A DNA stretch of 64,000 nucleotides from Sepioteuthis lessoniana (GCA_963585895.1 CAUZXS010002510.1:83501-147500); one strand, 5' to 3'. Positions 10,770-23,655 are shown, counted from the stretch's first letter. Numbers and translations are program-made. The notes: a model not told the origin generated them from the letters alone.

Positions 10770-13140
10770 TCGTTATTTCACATCCTGATTAGACTAGTAA
10801 TTCATAGTATCTAAATGAGGATTAGAACTTTTATTATCTCGTCAATAGGATAGGGTTCATTTTATAAGATCGTAGATAACTTGTAAGATTGTTTCTTTAT
10901 TCCTAGTGTTTTTCTTAAGAGAAAAGTTCTTTCCAAATTTAAAAAATGACTTACTAATTTGTAATAAAGTATTGTTAAATTAAATAAAAAAAGTGGATTA
11001 TGAGTAGATTAGTCCTAAATAACCTAATAACTATTGATACTTGATACTATTGAAAGATATGTGTGCTCAAAATATGAGGCCAGATAAAAAAAAAAAAAAA
11101 ATCCCTGTCCTCCTTTTTCTCTCCACCCCCACAACTAATCTGAGGCTGCAGTTTGATTAGTTGTTTTCAAAGTTACTAATCTTTTTTTTTTTGTCTGATT
11201 TTTTTTCTCTTTGTTTTTCTTTCATCTTATTTATGTTGCTTTTTATTGCAATGTTTGAGTCATGCATTGATTGGAAGTAAATAATAAAAATCCTTTGAGA
11301 TATGAACTTGGCTTCTTTATACTATGAATTCTATCTAGTGTGGAATAAAACAGGTGAATAAGAATGATATCTATTGGTCATTACTCGTAAAATAATCAGG
11401 AACGCAATGGTCCACGTTTAACAGGTTCTGAAGAATAAAGTATATAAATTGTCTTCTCAGAATTTTATTATTTCAAGTCTGTGTGTCTCTTTTGATGTGG
11501 CATGTTTGCTAATAAATTTAATTTGTGGAACTTTCGACCATATAAGTAAAAAAGTTTGCAATAACAAACAAACAAAAAAAAAAAAATTATTGGAGTTTCA
11601 CAAATTCTACAATATATTCTGAAAAGCAATTAAAATTTTAAAGTGAGAAAATTTTGGATATTGTGTGGTGGTATGTATATCCGCAACAAGTGTGTTTATA
11701 AGATTTTTTTTTTATTATTCATTGATACTTCTAAAAATGACTGGTTTATAAAAGCTTTTGAAGCAATGAAATTTTTTTTTTTTTAAATTTTTAGGGCTTA
11801 GGTATATCAAATAAGTCACACTTTTGGAGGATATATTGCACAAAATCCAAAATTTTTAAGTAATGTTTACATAAGTTGCATCTCATTAAATATATTTGGG
11901 TGACTCAAGTTGCTTTCTGCATCAAAAATAAAGTTAAAGACTTAAAATTGATCTGAACAGTTTGAGAAAAAGCAACAATGATATGAAAGAAAAACCAAAT
12001 AAAAATTATTGATCATTTTTTTTCTTTCTTTCTTTCTTTTTTTTGTTTTATTTTCCTGACAGTTTGGTTCTAATGTTGCCTGTTTTACCAGTATCTAACA
12101 TTACATCAATAGCTACAGTCTAATCAAACCAGATTTTATTATTCTGCTCTTCCTTTTGTTGTTTTGTTGCATGTTTAGATTTTTTAAATTTTTTTTATAC
12201 ATACTTTGTAGAATTGTGTAAAAAAAAAAAAAACAACAAAAAAAAAAAACCAACTTGTGCTTTGTTCTACAAGCTCAAAACCAAATGGATCACTTTCTTG
12301 GGAATTGAACCAGCTTTCCTGGGGTTGAAGTTTTTGTCATCTTGACTTTAAAAATTGTGTTTTATATATCTAACCCATTAAATTAGAGGGTGAGCATAAA
12401 GGAGTTTGATTGCAATCTTGAACGTCAAACAGGTGAACGGAAAAAAACAAAACAAAAAAGTCTATTTGATGTTTACTGAGTATTGTTTCATGTTTATCAT
12501 CATTAAGAATTAAATTTTTTACTTGTAACTTTCCAAGTTGTTTTATGACAACAAATTCTTTTAATTACATTTTTTTTTTCATCTCAGTCTGTTTCAACTA
12601 ATTGTTTTTTTTTTTTTGTTTTTTTTTAATCTATCTCTTGATGATTAAAATGTATTTGTCTATCCATCCTCTGTAGACATCTAAACATTTTGATACAAAG
12701 CTACGAAATTTGGAATATGATTTTTTTTGGTTCCTTATAGAGAAAGGGGTGCTCACATTGAGAGGGAGTCTCTAATAGTAAACAATCAGTGGGAAGTTAT
12801 GATTAATTGTATTGAACAGAAATTTCCAAACTTAAAAAGAAAATAATTATTCACATTTCATTAAAACATTACTAATTAAGTTTAAAGGTTTTTCATAAGA
12901 CTGAAGATATCAAATGATTACATAGCATTATTGCTTACTTTGGACTAAAAAACCCAGAAAAAATATTTAAATTGATAAATATCTTAAGTATCGCTAAGAT
13001 TAAAACAAAAACAAATGGTTGAACTGTCATTAAAACCACCAGATCCAAGTCAGAAAAAAACAAAAAAAAAACAACACAAAAAACAGGTACTTCAACTGGT
13101 GTAATTGATGTAAGATTTTAACTTTTCAAATTGATAAAAA
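10770..13140. other. AT-rich sequence with many A/T homopolymers
   Basis: Runs of A or T every 50-150 bases (for example 11088-11101, 12220-12250, 12606-12630). No exon or dispersed repeat recognised; a D-tail scrap follows at 13150-13200. Confidence 0.5.
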
Positions 13141-13764
13141 GGAATGATTGATTGATAGATTGATTTTAATGCCATGTCAACCCATCTGGAGTTTTTTTAT
13201 ACAAAGAAGTTATTTATTTTGTACATTTATTTTTACATTTTTTTGTGTAGTTTCTTCAGATTGTTTTTTTGCACATGATTATATTATATCAAATATTCAT
13301 ATCAATTAAAAATAGATAAAAAGGAGGTCAAACTTTATTATAATTTGTTTTATTAAATGAGTGCTTTTAAAGGACTAATTTATTATCTTTTTTATTACAA
13401 ATGAAATCTTAAATTTTCTGTATTTTTAATTAACTGTGATCTCATTAAGGAGCTTGTTATCAGGTGATTGGTTGTTTTGTTCACTGTTACTTGTATGATT
13501 TGAATCTTTATTGGTGTTGACTACTAAGTCCCTGTGTTTGATTAGATTAAACTTACAGTCTGCAATACCATTGAGGCCTATTTGTGTTTCACTCAGTAAG
13601 TTTTTATTGTTAGTTTAAACCCATGATATTATTTAATAGAGTTCATTAAAATCTTTCTTTTGCCCATTAAAATAAAACTATAGCTTATTCTACTCGTTGA
13701 AGCTATATTCATCTCAATAACATCAAAGTATTGAGTTAGGAAAAAAATTGCCTTAATGGTGTTA

Positions 13765-14335
13765 GGTTGGTTGGTTGTTTGGGTTTTATGGCATATCAAC
13801 CTTTGTAGGTTATTTAATGCCAAATCCATTTTTATACAAATAGTCAGTTGTATTTTAAATAATTCAGTCTAGCATGAGTACAGTTTAATTGTCAAAAAAA
13901 TTTCTCTTTCAAACTATTCAGGTTATTTAAACAGTTCTAATTCAATTAATTTTGTTTATACACGTTTAAATGTCAGAACAGTTCTATATATAACAATTCA
14001 GTTTAGTCTAAGTACAGTTTCAATGTCAAAAACAGTTCTATTCTAAACAATTTAGTTTAGCATAAATACGCAGTTTAAATGCAAAAATCTGCAGAAAGCA
14101 TGTTTTACTTCTATTTAACCCATAGATAGGACCCTTATCAGGTGCTACCACTCTGGGCCAGAGTGAACCTGGGAGTGATGGCAATGAAGGGGTACTCCGT
14201 GTTCCCCAAAGCTCCAGCATTACTGGAACCTCACCATGAGATTGTTTAGTGTCATATCCAGGACTCTCATTGGGGGGTCTTACCCCTCTTCAGAGAAGCA
14301 GTCGGTGTATTCTACAGCCCCAGCCGACTGGGCAA
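13765..14335 (-). repeat. family C repeat, complete
   Basis: Tail 'ttatggcatatcaacc' near 13786, internal 'aattcagt' units (13850-14085), body with 'gggccagagtgaacctggg' and end 'cagccgactgggcaa'. Confidence 0.8.
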
Positions 14336-14384
14336 TTAATGGTATTATGGACTGTTAGTAAATATGGATGATTTAGTAACAAAG

Positions 14385-14590
14385 TGATTACCATTGTAGT
14401 AAAATGGACTTGATAATCAAAGTTCAGGCTACTTGTGTTTCACTTCAAACTAATATCCTTGGCAAAGGCATGAATCCATCTATTCTCCCACCAGGTATGG
14501 GTATTGATGAGAGCGAACTTATTAGACAATCAGTCTAGGAGAAGGAAAACCTCTGAATTCAAAACTGTTTCATTGATCTGTGGCAAAATA
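14385..14590 (+). mobile_element. family A SINE, old
   Basis: Recognisable by 'aatatccttggcaaaggcatg', 'ggtatgggtattgatg' and 'agtctaggagaaggaaaac'. The head is degraded. Confidence 0.6.
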
Positions 14591-14942
14591 CAGTACATGC
14601 ATTAATCTTCTGTTATCTGTTCATCCCAAAAGTGTAGCTGGTCCTACACAAGCTTTTACTGCTACAAATCACCTGCATTGTTCATTTGTTTAACCTCCAC
14701 TTAGTTAATGGACATCACAGTGATGGATAATCATTAATCAATATTTACAAAGCAATTGTGGTGCTTCAGAGTCAGTGCATATTGCCTGAAGAAGTTCAGA
14801 TTTTGTTTGAAGCATCCTTTATGAATCTCAATTGGGTAATTATTTATCTGCTAGTCTCCCAGTCTCATGTAGAGAGTTTGATCTTGCTGGAGTGTGGCCA
14901 TCTAAGCTTGGTAGATATCAATTTTAGGTGTCTTACATAGCA

Positions 14943-15050
14943 TGATAGAGAGAGAAAGTTTACTCGAGTTGCGAGTTCTATCCTTGTTGAATGCACCATT
15001 TTTGCAGCCTAGTGCTAGACTAAGCTAAGTTGAGTCAATAAAGCTTGATC
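14943..15050 (+). mobile_element. family E SINE fragment
   Basis: 'ttgcgagttctatccttg', then 'gcctagtgctagactaagc'. Confidence 0.5.
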
Positions 15051-15515
15051 TCATCTGATTTTTCTAAGGGAGTGGGGGTGAATCTCTTCTCCCCACTGAA
15101 AAAAAAAACTTTTAGAACTTCAGGAGCTGTAAATTTTATCATTTGTGGGCATTATCAGCTTAACTGTTATAAAAAGGGGTGGAAAAAAAGAATTATGATA
15201 TTTATTTATTTATTTATTTTTGCTTTGTTTTATGGCATATCAATCTCATTGGTCATTTAATGCCGAATCAAGTTAAGGAAAATAAGTCTGAAAAGAGCTT
15301 CAAAGGAGAGGTCTTAGGAATTTATGATAAACTTTAGATAATTTGTTATTTGTTATTTATTAGGAGTTTATTTGTAGGGAATCATGATCATTAAAAACAA
15401 AATTGTGAAACAGGTTAGGGATTTGAAATTTAAACTTTTTAAAGTAGAAATGAAATAAAAATTAACTATATATTTGACCAAATTATCCTAATAAATAACT
15501 CATGCATATTTAGTT

Positions 15516-15762
15516 TGCTTTGGTTTCTTTGTTTAATGGCATATCAACCTTTGTAGGTTATTTAATGCCGTAAGCCATTCTCCCTAGAAGAACAGTAGTG
15601 GTGCTATTTAACCCATAGCTGGGATGATAAGGGGGTTCATACCTTTCCCAAGGGTATTTGCCCTAAAGTGAACATAATAGCGCGATTGGGGTACGAACTC
15701 GCATACTACGATTCCGCAGTCCATTGCTTTAACCATTACACCACAAGGACACCCCCCTCATC
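15516..15762 (-). mobile_element. family B SINE with target duplication
   Basis: Well-preserved B copy: head 'ggtgtccttgtggtgtaatgg', B box gagttcgtacccc. Flanks 'catatttagtt' at 15505-15515 and 15763-15773. A truncated B tail follows at 15774-15830. Confidence 0.9.
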
Positions 15763-15877
15763 CATATTTAGTTGGTTGGTTATTCTGTTTAATGGCACAT
15801 CAACCCTTTAGGCTATTTAATGCAAAGCTTTTGGATTTTTATATATATGATTTCATGTGTATTAATATATTGGTGAG

Positions 15878-16120
15878 GAAGCCCCCTTCACATGGTGTGA
15901 TGGTTTAAGAGCTGGACTGTGGCTTTGAAGAAAGAAAATTTGAACACCAATTGTGTTATGATGGTCACTTTCAGACTAACAATCTTAGGAAAAGTATGAA
16001 CCCCCTTATCCCCACTCCTAGCTATGGGTTAAATAATATTCCTGTTTTTTCTACAAGTATGCCTTTGGAATTAAATAACCCATGCCATTAAATAAAGAAA
16101 CCAAACTAATATATCAGTTG
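15878..16120 (+). mobile_element. family B SINE, + orientation, diverged
   Basis: Head 'cttcacatggtgtgatgg', central domain 'atgaacccccttatccccac', tail 'ccatgccattaaataaagaaac'. Confidence 0.75.
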
Positions 16121-16264
16121 AAATAATTTTCATTAACTTTTTCCATCGCCCTCTGGCACATCTTAGATAAATAGGGTTGGGTGTTTGCCATAAGAATGTT
16201 GGGACTTAATTGTATAAACACTTGGGCTTGACATGACCAGCCATTGTTCAGATTGTGTCTCTCC

Positions 16265-16405
16265 GTCTGTCAGTCTTAGGTAGTGTCATGGTTAGGAAGC
16301 TTGACTAGCCAACCTGCCAAAAGTGAGTTCGATTCTCATTGGGCGCCCCATTCTTTTGGCCTTATGCCACATCTAAGCGAAACATTTAGTAAATTACTAG
16401 CTAAT
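16265..16405 (+). mobile_element. family E tRNA-derived SINE
   Basis: Head 'taggtagtgtcatggttagg', B box 'gagttcgattctc', then 'ggccttatgccacatctaag'. Confidence 0.7.
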
Positions 16406-16504
16406 GTAAAGTGACTTCAGTCATGGACTCATGGATTTTTAGTCTTTTGCTATAGAGTAATGGTTAACAAGCCTCATTTGGAGTATCATTATAGTGCCTG
16501 ATTA

Positions 16505-17145
16505 AATTGATTAATTTCAATGGCATATCAACCTTTCTAGGGTTATTTTATGCCTAGTGGTTTGGGAATCACATTCATATTTACATTTTTTTTTATATAG
16601 TTGTTCAAGAGATTTAAAACCTTTTTGGCTGATGGTCCAATCGATTATGAATAATTTTTAAACAGATCTACCACTCTGGATCAGAGTAGATCTGGGATCC
16701 TATTTACCCAACCCCTCTGCTCGGGCAGGATATGACACAAGGTCAATTTTTAAGCGGAGTTTAACAGTTTTGAATTCAGAGTTTTCCTGCTCTTAGACTA
16801 GTTGCCTCACCAAGGCTGAAGAACCTAGTCTGTCCTACTATTTACCCATAGCTGGAGGGAGAATAATTGGATTCATACCTTTCCCAAGGGTATTAGTGCT
16901 ATGTGAAATGCAATCAGTCTCATACAGGATTTGAACTCGTGTCGCCGTGTCCAATTCCTACGACGATAACCATTACTCCACGGGATTAATGGCAATGAAT
17001 GGGTAATCCTCACTCCCCAGATCTCTAGAACTGGAATCTCATCACCAGATGCAGTTTGGTGCCATACCCAGGACACTACTTTGTGGGTGGGGAGTGGTCT
17101 TTGTAGGGGGTATGATCGGTATATTCCAAGCCCTTCTGACTAGGT
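16505..17145 (-). repeat. family D repeat split by an A SINE
   Basis: D-type tail 'tttcaatggcatatcaacc' with 'attttatgcctagtgg' at 16515-16560, body 'ctaccactctggatcag', interrupted at about 16698 and resumed at 16986 with 'taatggcaatgaatggg'. Confidence 0.7.
16699..16984 (-). mobile_element. family A SINE nested in a D repeat
   Basis: All A landmarks present on the minus strand; its 5' end stops at 'cccgtgg', a few bases short of other copies. Possible 5-bp duplication gggat at 16694-16698 and 16982-16986. Confidence 0.85.
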
Positions 17146-17149
17146 GTTG

Positions 17150-18980
17150 AGTAAATGGAGTTTAGCAGATATCTACTTTACAATTATTTATATTCTTGAA
17201 ACAATTGCAACACTCCCAAAATCTAGCACAAAAATTCTCATACATTAAAAACCTCTCATTTCTTGGCACCAACAGTATCAATGTTTCACTTCTGATATGT
17301 ATTTTCTTATGGAAAAATAGCAGATTTATCACCAGCCTATTTTGTGGGGTCTCGTTGTTTGGGGTGGTGTTGTGCAGGATTTTCCTCTTATCCATAATTT
17401 TTGTATCTTTGAAAAAGTGCCATCGAAATAATGACCAAATTATTCTTAAAATTATAAATCAATATTTGGAATTTGGAGAATGATTTTTTTTTTTTTTTTT
17501 AGTGGTTGGAGGTTAGCAGATGTCGAAATAAATAAATTAAAAAACCCAAGCAAACAATTCTCAGTCCATTCATTTTCTGTCCCTTTCATTCCTGTCACTT
17601 CTTTCTCTGCACCCCCTACTCCAGTCAGATTTACTTGGCTTGCCCACTTCCTTTTGTCACCTTATTTTTGAGAAAAATTGGATTTTAAACCATCTGCCTC
17701 CTGGAAATATCTTCTCAGATTCCTTCTTTGATAGGTTTTTAAAAAAATTTTATTGTGTTATTTTTTTAATTTTTACTTATGCTTATATTACTCTACTTAT
17801 TTCTTTTTCATGTCCCCTTACATTCTAAATCTATTTTCTCTTACTCTTCCCTTTTCTCTCCGATTTCTTTTTTTTTTTTTCTTCTCTCCTTTCTTTCCCC
17901 AAAATTCTCTTTCTGCTCCAAATCCTTTCTCTCTCTTTATATATCCATTTTTCTTTCCCCCAAATCTATTTTTCTATAAATTCTTTTCTTTCTCTTTAAA
18001 TCTGTTTTACTGTAAATTCTTTTTTTTCCTCTTTCTAAATCAGTTTCTCTACTCTGTCTATCCCATCCTCTCCTTAAATTCACAATCAATTTCTGCAGCT
18101 GCCAGAATTACCAAACTCCCTCTGTTAGTAAAATGCAGAGCAGATGCCAAATATTTCCTTCTGTTCTTCAAAAAGTGCAAATGATTTGTTTGGTTTTCAT
18201 TGCAATTGCAAAAACTTGTCAACATACAGAAGAACATGTGTTCCTCATGGAGAAATCAATGCTACATTAAATGCAATGTTTGCACATTGCTTATGGAGAA
18301 TTGCTTACTGACAGCCCCCTCCTCCCAGCTTCATTTTTTTTTTTGTGGTGGGGAGTGTGTTAAAGGCAAGGCAAAGTTAAGCATCCAAAAGACCATATTG
18401 CATGAATATACTACTTGATATCCTACCTCCCTTTCCATCACCTTTAATCTCCAAGCCCATGGCATGATTTTGCTGTACTGTGATCATAATACCATATAGG
18501 AAAAAGGCATTAACAATCAGATGAATATGTAACAGTCAAAAAAAAAAAAAAAAAAAAAAAAAAAGAAAGGTAGATACATAATTTATCTATAAAGTGAATG
18601 GTGTGACTTTCTGTTTTTTATTTAATCTGTCCATAAATCCTTTAAGGATATGACGTATTTGTTCCTCTTGCCAAAGATTAAAGTGCTGATCCCTGGTACT
18701 TCTGCCTAAAGTGTAGTATCTGTACTTATGATAATCTAAGTATACTCTTGGAAAAACAAAATTGAATTAGTTATTCATATATTTAAATTGCTGTTTTTTC
18801 TTATTTATTACTGAAGAAATCTTAAATTTTCTCCTTTTTAAAATCAATGTTTTTATCTGGAATTTGTCTGTCTTATTTTAGAAATAATGATAGGATTGCC
18901 AGAATGCAGACATATTACACTCATCCTAAACAGGATTATTTATTCCTAAATAACCCCATGCAAAGATATTGAAACTACAC
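17150..18980. other. intronic sequence, no gene recognised
   Basis: Contains the second pyrimidine tract and a 27-base A run (18538-18565). The two overlapping opposed frames at 17162-17483 show no domain. Confidence 0.45.
17740..18070 (+). repeat. second pyrimidine-rich tract
   Basis: About 330 bp rich in ttt/ctc; frames 17753-18184 and 17779-17979 are compositional artefacts. Confidence 0.8.
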
Positions 18981-19002
18981 AATAAATAATAGGTCTTCCC
19001 AT

Positions 19003-19290
19003 ATTTGCCAACCCCTCCGCTCGGGCAGGATATGACACAAGGTCAATTTTTAAGCGGAGTTTAACAGGTTTGAATTCAGAGTTTTCCTTCTCCTAGACTA
19101 GATGCCTCACCAAGGCTGAAGAACCTAGTCTGCCCTACTATTTACCCATAGCTGGAGGGAGAATAATTGGATTCATACCTTTCCCAAGGGTATTAGTGCT
19201 ATGTGAAATGCAATCAGTCTCGTCCAGGATTTGAACTCGTGTCGCCGTGTCCATTTCCTACGACGATAAGCATTACACCAGGGGCACCTC
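19003..19290 (-). mobile_element. family A SINE with 22-bp target duplication
   Basis: Full A structure. Identical 22-bp flanks at 18981-19002 and 19301-19322, with 10 extra bases (caaataaaat) next to the SINE head, presumably added at integration. Confidence 0.9.
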
Positions 19291-19324
19291 CAAATAAAAT
19301 AATAAATAATAGGTCTTCCCATGT

Positions 19325-20420
19325 AACAAGGAATATTATGTAATATTTGTCTTCAATTCTATTTTTTTTTTTTTTAATGAGAAAGGATTTATTTCTTGAA
19401 AATTTATTTGTAGAAATTATATTTTTAAAACAAAAATTTTAGAAGGTGAAGATAATGCTTTATTTAAAAAAAAAAAAAAAAAACGAAAAGAAAAGAAAAG
19501 CTTTTTGAGTTCATTCATTTTCTGTTCCTTTCATAACTGTCAATTCTGTGTTCATGCCTTCTGACAATGAAACACAATCAGAAGCTAGGGTGCCTCCCCA
19601 AAGTTCAACCCTCCTTGTTTAACAAATTTAAGACACTTCAGCTCTGTGAGAGTAACTGTCTCTTAATTAGACTGCCTTACAGAGCTTCAAGTGATCTGTA
19701 ATTTATCCATAGCTTGGGAAGAAATAGATTGATGCCTTTCTGAAGGGCATTAATATTAATTGAACATAAGCAACCTTGGCCAAATACTGAACCCTGTTTG
19801 CTGATTTCATTTTCCAGGCCGGTAAATGCTACATTATGCAACATCTTAATGCATGATACTATAGATAAATGCATTTTATTTTTAAATTAGATTTTTTTTT
19901 TTTTTTTTTTTTTTGTAATTTATAAAATCACATTTCCTCTTCTATATGAATAAACAAGCAAGTAGATTTGAAGCCAAATTTTAACATTGCTTTCCCCTCC
20001 TCCAAGCTGTTTCATTTTTAGGAAAAGAAGGAATAAATTTTGCAAATAATTTTAATTTACTATAAGCAAGAAAAGTTACTGCATTATTTGAAATATACTA
20101 CCTTTAAAAAAAGGAGTGAGAAATCTACAGCCATCTAAAACATTAATTTTGGCCTTCTATAGCCTTGTTTAAAAAAAAAAAGAATCAGGTAAACCTGACA
20201 TCTTATTGCTTTCTTGAAATCTAAAAATGTCATTAAAAGTTCAGAAAAATTTTTCATTTCATTTAATTGAATTTGAATTAAATCATTAACTAAAAATCTA
20301 AACTTTTGATTTTGTTGTAAACAAACAAATTTTTTTCAAGTGTCTTATCTGAAGATAATAAATTTCAGTGTTGCCTTTAAACACGAAAAGATTCCTCACT
20401 CCTGGACGACAACAACAACA
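19325..20420. other. AT-rich intronic sequence
   Basis: A run at 19466-19483 and T run at 19891-19914. A possible very old SINE on the minus strand at about 19690-19830 ('gcctttctgaagggcatta'). Nothing else. Confidence 0.45.
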
Positions 20421-20424
20421 AATA

Positions 20425-20956
20425 ATTGGGCAAGTCAAAAGTTTTGCAATATTTTGTTAACATGAAGCACAATTCAGCCGCTTTGTATACGTTGTAAGAA
20501 TGACAAACCACACTGGACGGTGATGCTTAGCTCACCTGATTCTCTCCAAGTGTTACTGAATTTGCTTCTATAGCTTGGAGCACAGCCTCAGAATCCATGA
20601 TTTTAGGTCTACCTGACCTTGCTTGATCAAAGTTCCTGCAACCCTAAGGAAATGTTTTTTAACCATATGGTTACTGTATTGTGATCAACTATACCTTCAC
20701 CTTTTACACAACAAATATTTTTTTTAGGAATTATGGTTTGGTTCAAACTCATAATGCATAAGTTCTAAAATTATACTACATTGCATATTCATCTGAGCAG
20801 CTTTCAAATTGCACAGCGTAAAGCAATGCACACCAACTACTACAATACAATCAACCATGGTGGGTACCTACCACATCTTGAAATGCTTTGGTCATGTGAT
20901 ATATGTATCACAAACTAGCATGTACCAAAATATTACAAAACTTTTGAGTCACCTTA
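20425..20956 (-). mobile_element. internally deleted mariner-type transposon, about 530 bp
   Basis: Terminal inverted repeats of 28 bp lie at 20428-20455 and 20927-20954; they share the core 'caaaagtttt' and 'aatatttt' with a few mismatches. TA dinucleotides lie close outside each end (20423-20424 and 20955-20956). Within the element (about 20530-20640, minus strand) the frame reads FDQARSGRPKIMDSEAVLQA followed by IEANSVTLGENQ, matching the RSGRP linker and second helix-turn-helix of mariner transposases. The catalytic DDD/DDE region is gone, so it could move only in trans. Confidence 0.75.
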
Positions 20957-20996
20957 GTATTTGTAATGTTTGATGACTTTACTTCATCTTATTGTT

Positions 20997-21655
20997 TGGT
21001 TTGGTTTTATGTAGAGATTGTTGGGTATTTAATGCCAAATCCTCTTTATACATATATATTAAATATATAGGATTTGGTTTGGTTGGGTTTTATGGCATAT
21101 CAACCCTTGTTGGTTATTTAATACTAAATCCTCTTTATACATATATATTAAATATATAGGATTTGGTTTGGTTGGGTTTTATGGCATATCAACCCTTGTA
21201 GGTTATTTAATGCCAAATCCTCTTTATACATATATATTAAATATATAGGATTTGGTTTGGTTGGGTTTTATGGCATATCAACCCTTGTAGGTTATTTAAT
21301 GCCAAATCCTCTTTATACATATATATTATATATATAGGATTTGGTTTGGTTGGGTTTTATGGCATATCAACCCTTGTAGGTTATTTAATACTAAATCCTC
21401 TTTATACATATATATTAAATATATAGGATTTGGTTTGGTTGGGTTTTATGGCATATCAACCCTTGTAGGTTATTTAATGCCAAATCCTCTTTATACATAT
21501 ATATTAAATATATAGGATTTGGTTTGGTTGGGTTTTATGGCATATCAACCCTTGTAGGTTATTTAATACTAAATCCTCTTTATACATATATATTAAATAT
21601 ATAGGATTTGGTTTGGTTGGGTTTTATGGCATATCAACCCTTGTAGGTTATTTAA
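20997..21655 (-). repeat. tandem array, exact 89-bp period, young
   Basis: The landmark ggatttggtttggttggg starts at 21070, 21159, 21248, 21337, 21426, 21515 and 21604, exactly 89 bp apart each time. Each unit has the hairpin tail 'ggcatatcaacc...ggttatttaatgcc' and an AT-rich palindrome. Two alleles alternate irregularly: units ending 'atgccaaatcc' and units ending 'atactaaatcc'. Near-identity between units means recent expansion or conversion. It joins a C body at 21655-22040, as at 2.3-3.6 kb. Confidence 0.95.
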
Positions 21656-22040
21656 TATATATTTTAAATATATATAATTTGTAAACATTTTTTAGATAGT
21701 ATTCTGAAATGAGATTGAGCACTTTTTTGTACACCCCTAAATGGTTACAACTATTGCTATATAGCAGTCACAATTTAACATCAGTCATTTCTTTGCACAC
21801 AGTTTGTTCTATTTGACCCATAGATAACACCCTATCAGAAGCTACGACTCTGGGTCAGAGTGGACTTAAGAGTAATAGCAATGAAGGGGTACTCTACATT
21901 CCCTAAATCTCCAAGGCTGGAGCCTCACCTTCAGATTGTTTAATGTCATATCCAGGACACTCATTGTAGGGTTAGGTTCTTACTCCTCTGTAGAGATGCA
22001 GTCAGTGTATTCTACAGCTCCAGTTAACTGGGCAAACTTA
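21655..22040 (-). repeat. family C repeat body (copy with 89-bp array)
   Basis: Shows 'gacccatagataacacc', 'gctacgactctgggtcagag', 'gcaatgaaggggtactc', 'tgtcatatccaggacac' and ends 'cagttaactgggcaa'. Same orientation as its array. Confidence 0.8.
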
Positions 22041-22449
22041 TTGTTACTTTTTATCAAAATATTCTTAATGGTCAAAGAATATTTTAAGTAGCTTCTAATG
22101 ACACTAGAACTTGCATCTCATCTTGGGACTTTTTTCCATCATTGCAGTTTATTGTAATAATGCAGTTGGTGTGTTGGGAATGGTTTGCAAAGTTTAAGAA
22201 AGGAAATCTTTTGTGCAAAGAGTAAGGATACTCTTGAACGTCTTAGAAAGGAAGAACTTTTCAAAAGAAAAATGTCATCTAAATGATATGGAAACTTGCA
22301 GAAATATTAAAAGTGAACCAAGTACAAATTGAAAGTCTTTAAAAAAAAAAAAAAAAAAAAAAAATTAGAAAGTTAAATATGGAAAGGAACATTACTCAGT
22401 GTTTAAACACTTTTTACCCTTTCATGTTTAATACAAGAAAATGTTTTTT

Positions 22450-22760
22450 TTTTTTTTCATGGCATGTCAACTCTTGTTGAATTACTTTATGCCAAAATCA
22501 GACATATTTGGCTAACAGTTTTATGGCTTCAAGTAACTAATGCTGATAATTATTTGTAAAGAAGTGATGATTTAAGTAACTATTATTACAAATAATTTGC
22601 ATATAGTTATATGATTTTCAGTATTCCAATCTAATATTATACATTTTCAAACCAATCTGTTGGACCCTTCGAGGATAGAGTAAACCTGAGTGCTGTGAAA
22701 ATGAAAGGGCTAACCCAGAACTATATCATATTTAGGAGACACATTTCAAAGACCAATTAA
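22450..22760 (-). repeat. family D repeat, old
   Basis: Tail 'catggcatgtcaactc' with 'actttatgcc' and scraps of the body ('gaggatagagtaaacctgag'). Degraded. Confidence 0.5.
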
Positions 22761-23337
22761 CTGTGGAAAAAGAGTTTTTTTTTTTTTAATTGCTAGGCTG
22801 CTCACTAAAATTCATTACTTTAAAGTCTGGGTATTTAATTTTAGAATTCCAGTTTAAATTATCAATGACAAAAAACTTGGCAAATATCAATACTTTAAGA
22901 TTCAATATATTAATTATTCAAAAATTATTCAAAATTATTCAAAACATCTCAAACAGATCTTTTTGACTTCTAAAAGTGGGACCCCCAGCAGTTATTAAAT
23001 ACTCTGCTTCTGAATGATTTGATCCAGAAGAGTGGACCTGGGAGTAATAGGATAGGACTCTGCGCTATCCAGAGCTTCAGAACTGGGGCCTCACTACCCA
23101 GGAGAACAGACAAATGTTCCTTTTAGATGAGATGGTTACTGGCAATTAAAAATAGATTTATTAAAAAGATCCAAAAACATAGAAGATAGCAGTTTGATCT
23201 AGATATTTATATTCCAACTTAAATGGAATCTATTGGAGAAAATGTTTTCTTTTGGATTTAAAAGGAATTATTACAAATTGTGCAGAATTGGGAAAAAAAA
23301 TTAAAATGTAATGTTATAGTGTGTATTATTTTTAAGA

Positions 23338-23655
23338 TTAAGGGTTTTCAGACTGATGTCTTCATCTTTATTGTTATTTCCACAACGTTTCGGCCGATGT
23401 GTCCTCTGGCCTTCTTCAGGTGTTTGTCGAACTCAGGAACCTTCACGGAACTTCGAACTACGTCCTTTATTGAATCAACGGAGGTTGCCTGTTCTGATTC
23501 CATTAGCCATAACCAGGTAAAAGTATTAAGTACTCCTGTATTGTTACTCACCTGCAGTCAGGATTGAACCTGCAACCTCCAGATGATTGTCTCGTTAGAA
23601 GCTTAGGGAAGCAATGCCTATAACCATTACACTATGTGTCCTGCTGGATAGTTCA
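23338..23655 (-). mobile_element. family G tRNA-derived SINE
   Basis: Minus strand: A box tagtgtaatgg, B box 'ggttcaatcc', then 'cacctgaagaaggccag' and 'catcggccgaaacgttg'. The gaagaag...ggccgaaacgtt core recurs in retroposon tails of many animals. The two overlapping frames here (23280-23567 and 23348-23551) are not genes. Confidence 0.8.

Noticed and set aside
17753-18184. 143-codon open frame on +
   Set aside because: Same compositional artefact in the second pyrimidine tract.
20997-21655. CRISPR array
   Set aside because: Units are 89 bp with no unique spacers, and the sequence is eukaryotic; it is a tandem repeat.
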